64,000 nt of DNA, from positions 1 through 64,000 of the forward strand of contig NZ_WKJL01000020.1 of assembly GCF_009674565.1 (NCBI RefSeq), in the 5' to 3' direction. The notes below the pieces were generated by a model. That model saw nothing but the letters and a program-made list of their open reading frames with translations, made no database searches and was not told where the DNA came from. The position numbers and the translations under genes are program-made. Positions 33,557 through 42,065 of the stretch are shown one piece after another. Numbering within the stretch: the first letter of the stretch is position 1; every line of letters starts with the position of its first letter. Origin of the DNA: Duganella aquatilis. Lineage in GTDB: Bacteria > Pseudomonadota > Gammaproteobacteria > Burkholderiales > Burkholderiaceae_D.

Positions 33557-36493
33557 TTAGAACTTGTAGCGCGCGCCGATCATGTAGCGCGGACCGGCTT
33601 GCGTCACCGATTCCAGCTGGTTCTGCGTGCGGCTATGCACGCGCTGGATCGAGTTGCCGACGTTGATGCCTTCCAGCTGGAAGCTCAGCTTGTCGTTGTA
33701 GTTGTAGCCCAGGCTGATGTCGACCTGGCCGTACGCTTCCACGTACTGTGGATTCGGGCCGGAGCCGTCGAAGGTCGACGACAGGAACTCGCCGCGCCAG
33801 TTGTAGGCCACGCGCGCGGTGAATTTCTTGTCCTCGTAGATGCCGACCACGTTCGACGAGTTCGACAAGCCCACCAGTGCGAACTGCTCGCCCACCGCGT
33901 TGTTGTCGTAACGCAGGCCGGAGTGCACATAGGTGTAGTTGGTCGACACGCCGAAGCCGCTGTTGCCGAACATGTGCTGCAGGTTCAGCTCGACGCCGCT
34001 CAGGCTGGCCTTCTTCTGGTTGGAGAAGGAGGTGATGCGGAAGTTGGCGATCGGATCGCTCGGCTGGCCGACGATGGTGCCGTTGACGTTGCCGTTCACG
34101 CCAGGCGCCGTCACGCCAGGCGCGGTCGGATGGTTGGTGAAGATGTAGTTACGAATACAGGTGGTGTCCGAGACCAGGCACTTGCCGGCCGAGATGGCCT
34201 CGTTCCACAGCGCGCCGCCGACCGGCGTGTGCAGGTTGAACGGGGTGGCGTCGATCTGCGACTGGCCGGCGTAGTTTTCCAGGTTCTTCTTGAAGTAGCC
34301 GATCGAGAAGAAGTTTTGCTGGCCGTAGTACCACTCGTAGGACAGGTCCAGATTCTTGGACTTGACCGGTTTCAGCGCCGGGTTGCCCTGCGAGCCGGTG
34401 CCGCCGTCGGTGCGCACCAGCGAGTTCAGCGTCTGGCCGCCCTGGATCTGGTCGTAGCGCGGACGGCCGATGGTTTCGCCGGCGCTGAAGCGGACCTTTT
34501 GCGACGGCGTCAGCTCGATGTCCGAGTCGAAGCTAGGCAGCAGGTTGTGGTACGAGCCGCCCAGCGTGGTGAAGGTCGGCGCGCCGAAGGTGATCGGGAA
34601 CTCGTTCTGCGAGACCCAGCTGATGCCGGTGGCGGCTGGCACCAGCGCGGTCGAGACCACGTCGGTTTTTTCGTAGCGCAGGCCGAGCGCGGTGCGGATC
34701 GGCAGCGCGGTATCCCAGTCGGTGTTGAACTGGACGTAGGCGGCCTTCGATTTCTCGCCGGTGCGGGCATCGTTGTCGAAGGTGGTCTTCGGCAGGTACA
34801 GCGCCGGCAGGCCGGACGCGGTGGCCGCGATCTGGCGCACCTGAGCGAAGTTGAAGGTGTAGAACTGATTGAACAGGTTCGGGTTGGCGCTGCCGCTGAT
34901 CTGGTCGAAGTACTGGCCGATCGAATTCTGGTGCCAGACGCTGCTTGGGTAGTCGGCCGGGCTGGTGGCGCCGCCCCAGGTGTCGCGCTGCTGGTTGGAG
35001 AAGGCCGAGCGGTTGTCGACCTTGCTGTAGCTGGCGCCGAATTTCAGCTCGGACGCTTCCAGCACTTTCCATGCACCCTTGACCTGGGTCTGGTCCACTT
35101 CACCCTTCATGTAGGAGTTGGTGAACACCGAGCCGGTGACCTGCTGGCCGGCCTTGATGAAGTCGGCGCCCTGGATGCTCAGCACCGGGAAGTCCTTGCT
35201 GAAGTCGACCGTGGTGGTGCCGCGGCTGAAGCTGGCGGTGCCCAGCGTGTTGCTGGAACCGAACGGGCTGTCGGCGCCGGATTCGGCGGTCGAGTGGTGC
35301 GTGTCCAGTTCGAAGCGCAGGGTCGGCGAGGCTTTCCAGACGGCGTTGAAGCCCAGCGATTTGTTCTGCGTCTTGGTGGCGAAGTCGGCGGCGCCCATGG
35401 CGATGTCGCTGCCGGTGACGAACTCGGTCCAGCTCAGCGGGCTGGTTGGCGAACCCTTGGTCCACGAGCTGGCCGACGGACCGAAGTTGAACCAGGCCGA
35501 GATGTCGTTGCGCTTGGTCTGGATCTTGTTTTCCGAGTAGGTGTAGTCCAGCGTGGTGACCAGCGAATCGACCGGCTTGTATTGCAGGGTCAGCTGGGCG
35601 TTGGTGCGCTGGCGTTTGACGCCGTTGAAGTTGTAGTTCAAGTTTTGCGGCAGCGAGTACAGGTCGGTCGCGCCGGGGCCGTTGGTGACCTGGTTGCCGA
35701 CCCCGGTCAGCGGACCGGCGTTGCCGGCGTACGGGCCTTTCCAGCCGTTGGAGACCGCGGCGGTGTTGTAGCCCAGGTTGCGTTCCTGGTAGCTGCCGGT
35801 CAGCGCCACGCCGAAGGTGTTGTTGGCGAAGGTGTTCGAGTAGATGCCCGACACTTCCGGCGTCAGCGAGCGGTTGGCCTGGACGTCGGCCGGCAGGTTG
35901 TCGTTCGAGGTGTCGTACACGGCCTTGGCGCCGATGCTGGCGTGCAGGCCCGGACGGTCGAACGGCTTGGCGGTCATCACGTTGACGGTGGCGCCGATGC
36001 CGCCGGTGGCGTTTTCCGCGCGGCTGGTCTTGTAGACCTGGATCTGCGAGATCGCTTCCGACGCCAGGTTGGCGAAGTCGAAGGCGCGGCCGTTCAGGTC
36101 GCCCAGGTTGGAGGTTGGCATCTGGCGGCCATTCAGCAGCACCAGGTTGAAGTCGGGACCGACGCCACGCACGGTGATTTTCGAGCCTTCGCCGATCGAG
36201 CGGTCGATCGACACGCCGGAGATGCGCTGCAGCGACTCGGCCAGGTTGGTATCCGGGAACTTGCCGATGTCTTCGGCGACGATGCCGTCGACCACACCGT
36301 CGGAATTGCGTTTCAGGTTCATCGAGGAAATCAGCGACTGGCGCAGGCCGGTCACGACCACGCTCTGGACTTCCGGTTGCGCTTCGGCGGCCTTGACCGG
36401 GGCTTCTTGCGCGTAGACCGGCGCGGCGGCTGCCGCGCAGGCGCTGGCTACTGCCAGGCTCATTAATGTTTGTCGTGCCTTTGGATAATGCAT
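33557..36493 (-). CDS. TonB-dependent receptor (Caulobacter/Xanthomonas type)
   Basis: A 978-residue outer-membrane receptor. The signal peptide ends in 'AAAPVYAQ' near residue 29; a TonB-box-like segment 'VQSVVVTGLRQSL' follows. The plug domain has 'DIGKFPDTNLAESLQRISGV' and 'ITVRGVGPDFNLVLLNGRQM'. The long barrel ends in 'GPRYMIGARYKF' with terminal Phe. These features place it in the TonB-Xanth-Caul subgroup, which usually imports oligosaccharides. The neighbouring polysaccharide deacetylase and LacI regulator support a glycan substrate. A LacI-type palindrome (36559-36574) lies 66 bases upstream of the start. Confidence 0.93.
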   Translation of the reverse strand: MHYPKARQTLMSLAVASACAAAAAPVYAQEAPVKAAEAQPEVQSVVVTGLRQSLISSMNLKRNSDGVVDGIVAEDIGKFPDTNLAESLQRISGVSIDRSIGEGSKITVRGVGPDFNLVLLNGRQMPTSNLGDLNGRAFDFANLASEAISQIQVYKTSRAENATGGIGATVNVMTAKPFDRPGLHASIGAKAVYDTSNDNLPADVQANRSLTPEVSGIYSNTFANNTFGVALTGSYQERNLGYNTAAVSNGWKGPYAGNAGPLTGVGNQVTNGPGATDLYSLPQNLNYNFNGVKRQRTNAQLTLQYKPVDSLVTTLDYTYSENKIQTKRNDISAWFNFGPSASSWTKGSPTSPLSWTEFVTGSDIAMGAADFATKTQNKSLGFNAVWKASPTLRFELDTHHSTAESGADSPFGSSNTLGTASFSRGTTTVDFSKDFPVLSIQGADFIKAGQQVTGSVFTNSYMKGEVDQTQVKGAWKVLEASELKFGASYSKVDNRSAFSNQQRDTWGGATSPADYPSSVWHQNSIGQYFDQISGSANPNLFNQFYTFNFAQVRQIAATASGLPALYLPKTTFDNDARTGEKSKAAYVQFNTDWDTALPIRTALGLRYEKTDVVSTALVPAATGISWVSQNEFPITFGAPTFTTLGGSYHNLLPSFDSDIELTPSQKVRFSAGETIGRPRYDQIQGGQTLNSLVRTDGGTGSQGNPALKPVKSKNLDLSYEWYYGQQNFFSIGYFKKNLENYAGQSQIDATPFNLHTPVGGALWNEAISAGKCLVSDTTCIRNYIFTNHPTAPGVTAPGVNGNVNGTIVGQPSDPIANFRITSFSNQKKASLSGVELNLQHMFGNSGFGVSTNYTYVHSGLRYDNNAVGEQFALVGLSNSSNVVGIYEDKKFTARVAYNWRGEFLSSTFDGSGPNPQYVEAYGQVDISLGYNYNDKLSFQLEGINVGNSIQRVHSRTQNQLESVTQAGPRYMIGARYKF

Positions 36494-36558
36494 GTCATCT
36501 CCTATGTTTTTTTATAAACATCTGCTGCGTACCGTCCTGCCTTACTTTCGTGCGTTGT

Positions 36559-36574
36559 TTGGAAAGGTTTCCAA
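36559..36574. promoter_or_regulatory. LacI-type operator upstream of the TonB receptor
   Basis: TTGGAAAGGTTTCCAA, symmetric in 7-base half sites (TTGGAAA/TTTCCAA) around GG. LacI/GalR-family operators typically have GGAAA-NN-TTTCC symmetry. It lies in the divergent region between the receptor and the deacetylase-LacI genes. Confidence 0.65.
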
Positions 36575-36682
36575 TCAATGATGCGAATATAGCATTGAAC
36601 GAATTTCAAAGTCAATTTGGCGTGCCATAAAATTGTGCACCTGTTTTCGTTGACATAGGTAATCAGGCAGTGCAACATGAGC

Positions 36683-36697
36683 TGGGAACGTTTCCAA
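36683..36697. promoter_or_regulatory. LacI-type operator upstream of the deacetylase
   Basis: TGGGAACGTTTCCAA contains GGGAACGTTTCC, which differs from the symmetric consensus GGAAACGTTTCC at one base. It lies 15 bases before the deacetylase ATG at 36713, so a bound repressor would block transcription or early elongation. It pairs with the site at 36559 in the same region. Confidence 0.65.
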
Positions 36698-36712
36698 AAA
36701 GAGACACTTTTG

Positions 36713-37528
36713 ATGAAAATAACGACTTTGCGGGTGATGGCGGCGGCGCTGATGGCGTCCGGGCAGGGCTGGGCGGCGGCCGGCGATGGGTTACCTTTCC
36801 ACTGGCCGCACGGCGAACAGGCGGCGGTCAGCCTGGCCTACGACGACGCCCTCGACTCCCAGCTCGACCGTGCGATACCAACCCTGGACAAGTACGGGCT
36901 GAAGGGCAGTTTCTACCTGCAGCTGTCGAATCCGGCGGTGGACAAGCGCATGGCGGACTGGCGCGCGGCGGCGCGCAACGGCCACGAACTGGGCAACCAC
37001 AGCCTGTTCCACCAGTGCTCGCTGAAGGCGCCCGGCCACAGCTGGGTGCAGCCGCACCGCGACCTCGACACCACCAGCGTGGCGCAAATGCTCGACCAGG
37101 TCACGGTCGCCAACACCATGCTGTACGCCATCGACGGCAAGCGCGAACGCACCTACACTGTGCCGTGCGGCGATACGCTGGCGGCCGGCGCCGATTACCT
37201 TGCGGCGATCGCGCCATCCTTTGTCGCCATCAAGGTGGGCGGCGAGGCGGTGACGCCGTCGATGCAGACGCTGAACCTGAAGGCGGTCGGCGTGTATGCG
37301 CCGGAAGGCCTGAGCGGGCAGCAGCTGATCGCGCTGGTGCAGCAGGCGGCGGCCAAGGGCACGATGGTCAACTTCACCTTCCACGGCGTCGGCGGCGACT
37401 ACATCACCACCAGCGCTGCCGCGCACGAGGAGCTGGTGCAGTACCTGGCCGCCAACAAGCAGCGCTACTGGACTGACACTTTCTTGAACATCATGACTTA
37501 CGTGAAGACACAACGTGGCGACCATTAA
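36713..37528 (+). CDS. Secreted polysaccharide deacetylase (CE4-like)
   Basis: A 271-residue protein. ATG 36713 is preferred because a signal peptide follows directly ('ALMASGQGWAAAG'); an upstream ATG at 36677 would put the operator inside the gene. The NodB/CE4 fold is recognised by 'AAVSLAYDDALDSQLD' (Asp44/Asp45, metal and base) and 'GNHSLFH' (His96/His100, the HxxxH metal ligands). It likely removes acetyl groups from an extracellular polysaccharide such as chitin, xylan or peptidoglycan. It overlaps the LacI gene by 14 bases and is divergent from the TonB receptor. Confidence 0.87.
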   Translation: MKITTLRVMAAALMASGQGWAAAGDGLPFHWPHGEQAAVSLAYDDALDSQLDRAIPTLDKYGLKGSFYLQLSNPAVDKRMADWRAAARNGHELGNHSLFHQCSLKAPGHSWVQPHRDLDTTSVAQMLDQVTVANTMLYAIDGKRERTYTVPCGDTLAAGADYLAAIAPSFVAIKVGGEAVTPSMQTLNLKAVGVYAPEGLSGQQLIALVQQAAAKGTMVNFTFHGVGGDYITTSAAAHEELVQYLAANKQRYWTDTFLNIMTYVKTQRGDH

Positions 37529-38528
37529 AGACGTGGCCCGCCTTGCGGGCGTAGGGCTGGGCACGGCATCGCGCGTGGTCAGCGGCAAGGGATCGGTATC
37601 GCCGGCCACGCTGGCCAAGGTGCGCGCGGCGATCGACCAGCTGGGCTTCCGGCCGTCGCATGCGGCGCGCTCGCTGCTGTCCGGGAACAGCCAGATGATC
37701 GGCGTCTACATCCCGGTGCTGAGCGGGACGTTCTACACGCCTATCCTGCAGATCATCGACACCGAATTGCGCGCGGCCGGACTGCACATGGTGGTGGCCT
37801 TCGGCGCCGGCCTCGGCGGCGCGCGGCAGCAGGCGATCGAAGGCATGGCCTTCCTGGTCGAGCGCGGCTGCGACGGGCTGATCCTGATGACCAATGTGCT
37901 GCTGGAGGAAGATATCGCCGCGCTGGGGCCGCGTCCCAAGCCGATGGTGGTGCTGAACCACTACTTCGACAGCATCGCCGCGCAATGCTTCACGGTCGAT
38001 CACAAGCTGGGTGGCAAGATCGCCGCGCGCACCTTGCTCGACCACGGGCACCGCGAGATCGCGCTGGTGGCTGGTCCGGCCAGCCTGCCGGACAACGTGG
38101 TGCGGGTAGCGGCCTTCAAGGCCGAGCTGGCGGCGGCCGGCGTCGACACCTCGGCCATGTGGGCGGTGGAAAAGGACTTCTCGCCGGCCGGCGGCTGGGC
38201 GGCGGCCAAGGAGCTGGTGGAATCGGGCCGGCGCTGCAGCGCCGTGTTCTGCGCCAATGACGAGATGGCGGCCGGCGCGCTGTCGTACTTCCAGGAAGCC
38301 GGCATCCGCGTGCCGCACGAGATTTCAGTGATCGGCTACGACGACACGCCCAGCGCCGAATTTTCCGCACCGCGCCTGACCACGGTCCACATGCCGTGGC
38401 GCGAGATGACGCAAAGCGGCGTCAACGACCTGCTGAACCGCTGCTATGGCTTGCAGCGCCCCGTGACCCGCAGCCATCCCGTCACGATGACCCTGCGCGC
38501 CTCGCTGGCGCGCGCAGGGCAGGTGTGA
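37515..38528 (+). CDS. LacI-family transcriptional regulator
   Basis: A 337-residue regulator starting at GTG 37515, inside the last codons of the deacetylase gene, so the two are probably translationally coupled. The HTH is 'TIKDVARLAGVGLGTASRVV' (residues 3-22), followed by the hinge helix 'HAARSLLSG' and a periplasmic-binding-like sugar domain ('SQMIGVYIPVLSGTFYTPIL', 'CANDEMAAGAL', 'VIGYDDTPSAEF'). It most likely represses the divergent TonB receptor and its own operon through the palindromes at 36559 and 36683, with a sugar from the imported glycan as inducer. Confidence 0.93.
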   Translation: MATIKDVARLAGVGLGTASRVVSGKGSVSPATLAKVRAAIDQLGFRPSHAARSLLSGNSQMIGVYIPVLSGTFYTPILQIIDTELRAAGLHMVVAFGAGLGGARQQAIEGMAFLVERGCDGLILMTNVLLEEDIAALGPRPKPMVVLNHYFDSIAAQCFTVDHKLGGKIAARTLLDHGHREIALVAGPASLPDNVVRVAAFKAELAAAGVDTSAMWAVEKDFSPAGGWAAAKELVESGRRCSAVFCANDEMAAGALSYFQEAGIRVPHEISVIGYDDTPSAEFSAPRLTTVHMPWREMTQSGVNDLLNRCYGLQRPVTRSHPVTMTLRASLARAGQV

Positions 38529-38537
38529 CTTCAGCCC

Positions 38538-40547
38538 TTACTTGATGGCGTCGGCCAGGCCGGGGGCGAACTCGGCGCCGTGCTTGACCTGGGCGGTGGA
38601 AGCCTTGACGGCGTCGCCGATCGGCTCGGCGCGGCCGTTCAGGCATTTGGCCAGGAAGTTCTCGGTCACCGCGTTGAAGGCGATGTTGTTGACCGGCCGC
38701 GCAAAGCCGTGGCCTTCGTCCGGGAACACCACGTAGGTGACCGGAATGTTCTTGGCCGCCATCGCGTCGACAATCTGCTCCGACTCGCGCACGTTGACGC
38801 GCGGGTCGTTGGCGCCCTGGCCGATCAGCAGCGGCCGCTGGATGTCGCCGGCGAAGTTCAGCGGCGAGCGTTCCTTCAGCAGCGCCTTGCCTTCCTCGGT
38901 GGTCGGATCGCCCATGCGCTTGTAGAACTGCTGCTTGCCCGCTTCCCAGTACGGCGGAATGGTCTGCAGCAGCGTGAACAGGTTGGACGGGCCGACGATG
39001 TCGACGCCGCAGGCAAAGGTGGTCGGCGTGAAGGCGACGCCGGCCAGCGTCGCATAGCCGCCGTACGAGCCGCCCATGATGGCCACCTTGTCGGCGGTGG
39101 TGACGCCGTTCCTGACCGCCCACTGCACCGCGTCGAGCAGGTCGTCATGCATCTTGCGGCCCCACTGCAAATCGCCGGCCGAGATGAAGTTCTTGCCGAA
39201 ACCGGTCGAGCCGCGATAGTTCACCGACAGCACCGCGTAGCCGCGATTGGCCAGCCACTGGTGATAGCCGTTGTAGCCGAAGCCGTCGCGCGCCCACGGC
39301 CCGCCGTGCACCAGCAGCACCATCGGCACCGGCCGGCTGGCCTTGCCGCTGCTGCCTGGGTCCACCCACTTCGGCAGCGTCAGGTAGGACACCAGCGTCA
39401 GTCCGTCGCGCGCCTTGATTTCCTGCGGATGCATGGCCGCCAGCGGCGCGCCTTCCAGTTCCGGCCGGCTGACGTAGAGCTGGGTCAGCTTTTTCGCCTT
39501 GCGGTCGTACAGCCAGGTCGAGGCCGGCGCGGTGACGGGGTCGACCGCCACCAGCCACTTGTCTTCCGCCTCGGTGCGCGAGGTGACGGTGAACTGGCCC
39601 TTGGTGTTTTTCTTCAGGAACGCCAGGTCTTCCTTGATGTCGTCCGATACCGCCACGTATTCCTGCTTCAGGTAATCGACCGAGTAGGCCTGCACGCGGC
39701 CGGTGCGCTCGTCGAACAGGGTCTGGCCGATGTCGGCGCGGGCATCCTGGGCGATGACGGTGGTCTTGCCGCTGGCGACATCCTGCTCCACCAGCGCGGC
39801 CGTGTTGCGGTTGCGCGAATCGGTCCAGTACAGCGTCTTGCCGTCGACCGTGAAGGCCCACGGGCTGGTGGTCTGCGAATCCTCCAGGCCCACTTCCACC
39901 AGCGGCTTGCTGTCGATCGCGCCGTCGGTGACGCGGTAGTAGGTGGTGCCGCCGTCGGCGCGCGCCTTCATGGCGATGCGCAGCTTGAGCTGGTCGTCGG
40001 CCAGGTAGCCGCCGTAGCCGTCGTTCTGCTGCACCAGCGTCAGCTTGCCGCTGGCCAGGTCCAGGCTGTAGACATCGTGCCAGCGCGGGTCGCGGTTGTT
40101 GATGCCGACCAGGATGCGGTCCTTGGCCTTGAGGCTGATGTGCAGTACCTGGGCGCGGGTCTTTTCAAACGGCGTGTAATTGGTCTGCTTGCCGCTGTCG
40201 ACGTTGACGCCGTACAGCAGGAAGTTCTCGTCGCCGCCCTTGTCCTGGATGAACAGCACCGCCTTGGAATCCGGCGACCAGAAGCTGCTGCGGATCGGCC
40301 GGGTTTTCTCGTCCGTCAGCGGCTTGGCCTTGGCCAAATCGCTGGCCGGCGCCACCCACAGATTCAGCACGCCGTCGCGCGGCGCGATCCACGACAGCCA
40401 CTTGCCGTCCGGGCTGATCTTGGCGGCGGTCTTGCTGGGATTGCCGAAGATCTTGGTGCGCGCGATCAGCGGCACGTCGGCGGCGGACTGGGCATGGGCG
40501 GGCATGACACCGGCGAACAACAGGGCAGGCAGGGCGTAGCGAATCAT
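38538..40547 (-). CDS. Secreted S9-family peptidase (prolyl oligopeptidase type)
   Basis: A 669-residue enzyme with signal peptide ('MIRYALPALLFAGVMPAHAQ'). An N-terminal beta-propeller (repeated 'SPDGKWLSW', 'SPDSKAVLF' blades) covers residues 30-400. The alpha/beta-hydrolase domain follows with Ser494 in 'GGSYGGYA', Asp581 in 'GANDPRVN' and His613 in 'DEGHGFA'. S9 enzymes of this shape cleave short peptides after Pro or release acylated N-terminal residues. Periplasmic location is expected. It is convergent with the LacI gene, 9 bases apart, and stands as a single-gene unit. Two further S9 paralogues are in the window (46673, 53327). Confidence 0.93.
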   Translation of the reverse strand: MIRYALPALLFAGVMPAHAQSAADVPLIARTKIFGNPSKTAAKISPDGKWLSWIAPRDGVLNLWVAPASDLAKAKPLTDEKTRPIRSSFWSPDSKAVLFIQDKGGDENFLLYGVNVDSGKQTNYTPFEKTRAQVLHISLKAKDRILVGINNRDPRWHDVYSLDLASGKLTLVQQNDGYGGYLADDQLKLRIAMKARADGGTTYYRVTDGAIDSKPLVEVGLEDSQTTSPWAFTVDGKTLYWTDSRNRNTAALVEQDVASGKTTVIAQDARADIGQTLFDERTGRVQAYSVDYLKQEYVAVSDDIKEDLAFLKKNTKGQFTVTSRTEAEDKWLVAVDPVTAPASTWLYDRKAKKLTQLYVSRPELEGAPLAAMHPQEIKARDGLTLVSYLTLPKWVDPGSSGKASRPVPMVLLVHGGPWARDGFGYNGYHQWLANRGYAVLSVNYRGSTGFGKNFISAGDLQWGRKMHDDLLDAVQWAVRNGVTTADKVAIMGGSYGGYATLAGVAFTPTTFACGVDIVGPSNLFTLLQTIPPYWEAGKQQFYKRMGDPTTEEGKALLKERSPLNFAGDIQRPLLIGQGANDPRVNVRESEQIVDAMAAKNIPVTYVVFPDEGHGFARPVNNIAFNAVTENFLAKCLNGRAEPIGDAVKASTAQVKHGAEFAPGLADAIK

Positions 40548-40733
40548 GGATACCTCATCGTTGATGAATGGAAGACCAATCGTAACAATTTAACATGCCT
40601 GCGCAAGCCCATCGCGACAAACTGCGGCTGGCGTCGATGAACTGCGGAATGGACGCCACAGGCGGTGCCTGATGCTTGCCTGACGGCAATCTCCTGCGGT
40701 ATCGTGTCTGTTCTATTCTGATTGGAGCCTGTG

Positions 40734-41171
40734 ATGACCGCACCGAAACTGGAGATCCCCGAAGCCATCGTTGCCGCGCTGGGCGACTGGGTGCAGCGGA
40801 CGGCGGAGGAGGCGGTGGCCGGTCCGCGCGAGACGCTGGCGCGCACCGAGGAGGAACTGCAGGCGGCGCGTGCCGGCATGGCCGAGCGCGACGAGGAAAT
40901 CGAACAGCTGATGGCCGAGCTGCGCAACGCCCGCAGCATCGCCACCGACGCGCTGGTCGGCAAGGCCAAGGACCAGCTGGCGATCGAAGGCAAGGATGCG
41001 CAGCTGGCCGACCTGCGCGCGCAGATCGAACGCAACGTCGCCGCCGCTGCCGCCCTGTCCGACGCCAGGCTGGCGGCCGAGATGGAGCTGGTCGGCGCCG
41101 TCACCGCGCGCGACAACTACGCCGCCGAAATCAAGGAACTGCGCGCCAGGCTGGCCGGGCGCCATGGCTGA
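40734..41171 (+). CDS. Coiled-coil protein of unknown function
   Basis: A 145-residue protein starting at ATG 40734, with GGAG 6 bases upstream; GTG 40731 and TTG 40722 are further possibilities. After a short helix ('EAIVAALGDWVQRTAEEAV'), nearly the whole protein is Ala/Glu/Arg-rich with heptad-like periodicity ('TLARTEEELQAARAGMAERD', 'DAQLADLRAQIERN'). It is predicted to be one long coiled coil. A KfrA-like DNA-binding N-terminus is conceivable but not supported by a clear HTH. No signal peptide. It lies 21 bases before the solute-binding-like gene. Confidence 0.65.
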   Translation: MTAPKLEIPEAIVAALGDWVQRTAEEAVAGPRETLARTEEELQAARAGMAERDEEIEQLMAELRNARSIATDALVGKAKDQLAIEGKDAQLADLRAQIERNVAAAAALSDARLAAEMELVGAVTARDNYAAEIKELRARLAGRHG

Positions 41172-41192
41172 GAGTTGAGTTAATATCAAGCC

Positions 41193-42065
41193 ATGCTTGA
41201 CCGTCGACAATTCCTGCTGGGCAGTACGCTGGCGCTGGGGCTCCCCCCGGCGCGCGCCGCCACGCTGGTACGGTATCCGCAATCGGAGGCGGAAGGGCAT
41301 GGCAACGGCGCCGAGCATTACCCGGTGCGCCTGCTGCGCATGGCGCTGGCGCGCTCCGGCGACGACTATGCGCTGGAGCCGACCACCGTCATGATGCGGC
41401 AGAACCGCGCGCTGGCCGAGCTGCGCGGCGGCCGCGTGATCGATGTGCTGTGGACCATGACCTCGCAGACGCGCGAGCGCGAGCTGCTGCCGGTGCGCAT
41501 TCCGCTCGACATGGGGCTGATCGGCTGGCGCCTGCTGCTGATACGCCGGCGCGACGCGGCACGCTTTGCCGCCGTCCGCAAGGCCGCCGACCTGCAGGCG
41601 CTGGACGCGCTGCAAGGCCACGACTGGCCCGACACCGACATCCTGCGCGCCAACCACTACCGGGTGCAGACCGCGTCCGACTATGCCGGCATGTTCAAGA
41701 TGCTGGAGTCCGGCCGGGTCGATTATTTTCCGCGCGCCGTGTTCGAGGTCTGGCACGAGGCGGCGGCGTTTGCCGAGCAGGGGCTGATGGTGGCGCCGGG
41801 GCTGGCGCTGCATTACCCGAGCGCGTTCTATTTCTTCGTCAACAGATCGAATCCAACGCTGGCGGCCGCCATCCAGCAGGGCCTGGAAGGCATGCTGGCC
41901 GACGGCAGCTATGTGCACGTGTTCCAGGAATACTTCGGCGACATGATCGCCCGCTCGACGCTGCCCGCGCGCCGCGTGTTCGAGCTGCGCAATCCGCTGC
42001 TGTCGGCCGCCACGCCGCTCGGCAGCAAGGAGCTGTGGTACCGGCCGGCGCCGCGCGGACGTTAA
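41193..42065 (+). CDS. Secreted solute-binding-protein-like protein
   Basis: A 290-residue protein with an export signal ('MLDRRQFLLGSTLALGLPPARA'; 'RRQFLLG' resembles a Tat or Sec signal). The body reads like the type II periplasmic-binding fold of the ABC-transporter amino-acid binders, as in many proteobacterial two-lobe orphan proteins: 'RLLRMALARSGDDYAL', 'LAELRGGRVIDVLWTMT', 'YAGMFKMLESGRVDYFPRAV'. No permease or ATPase gene is nearby, so it may serve as a sensor partner or orphan binder. Ligand unknown. Its TAA stop shares bases with that of the convergent FkbM gene. Confidence 0.72.
   Translation: MLDRRQFLLGSTLALGLPPARAATLVRYPQSEAEGHGNGAEHYPVRLLRMALARSGDDYALEPTTVMMRQNRALAELRGGRVIDVLWTMTSQTRERELLPVRIPLDMGLIGWRLLLIRRRDAARFAAVRKAADLQALDALQGHDWPDTDILRANHYRVQTASDYAGMFKMLESGRVDYFPRAVFEVWHEAAAFAEQGLMVAPGLALHYPSAFYFFVNRSNPTLAAAIQQGLEGMLADGSYVHVFQEYFGDMIARSTLPARRVFELRNPLLSAATPLGSKELWYRPAPRGR

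Noticed and set aside
33599-36466. A 955-codon plus-strand frame opposite the TonB receptor
   Set aside because: Composition shadow; the receptor has signal peptide, plug and barrel motifs on the other strand.
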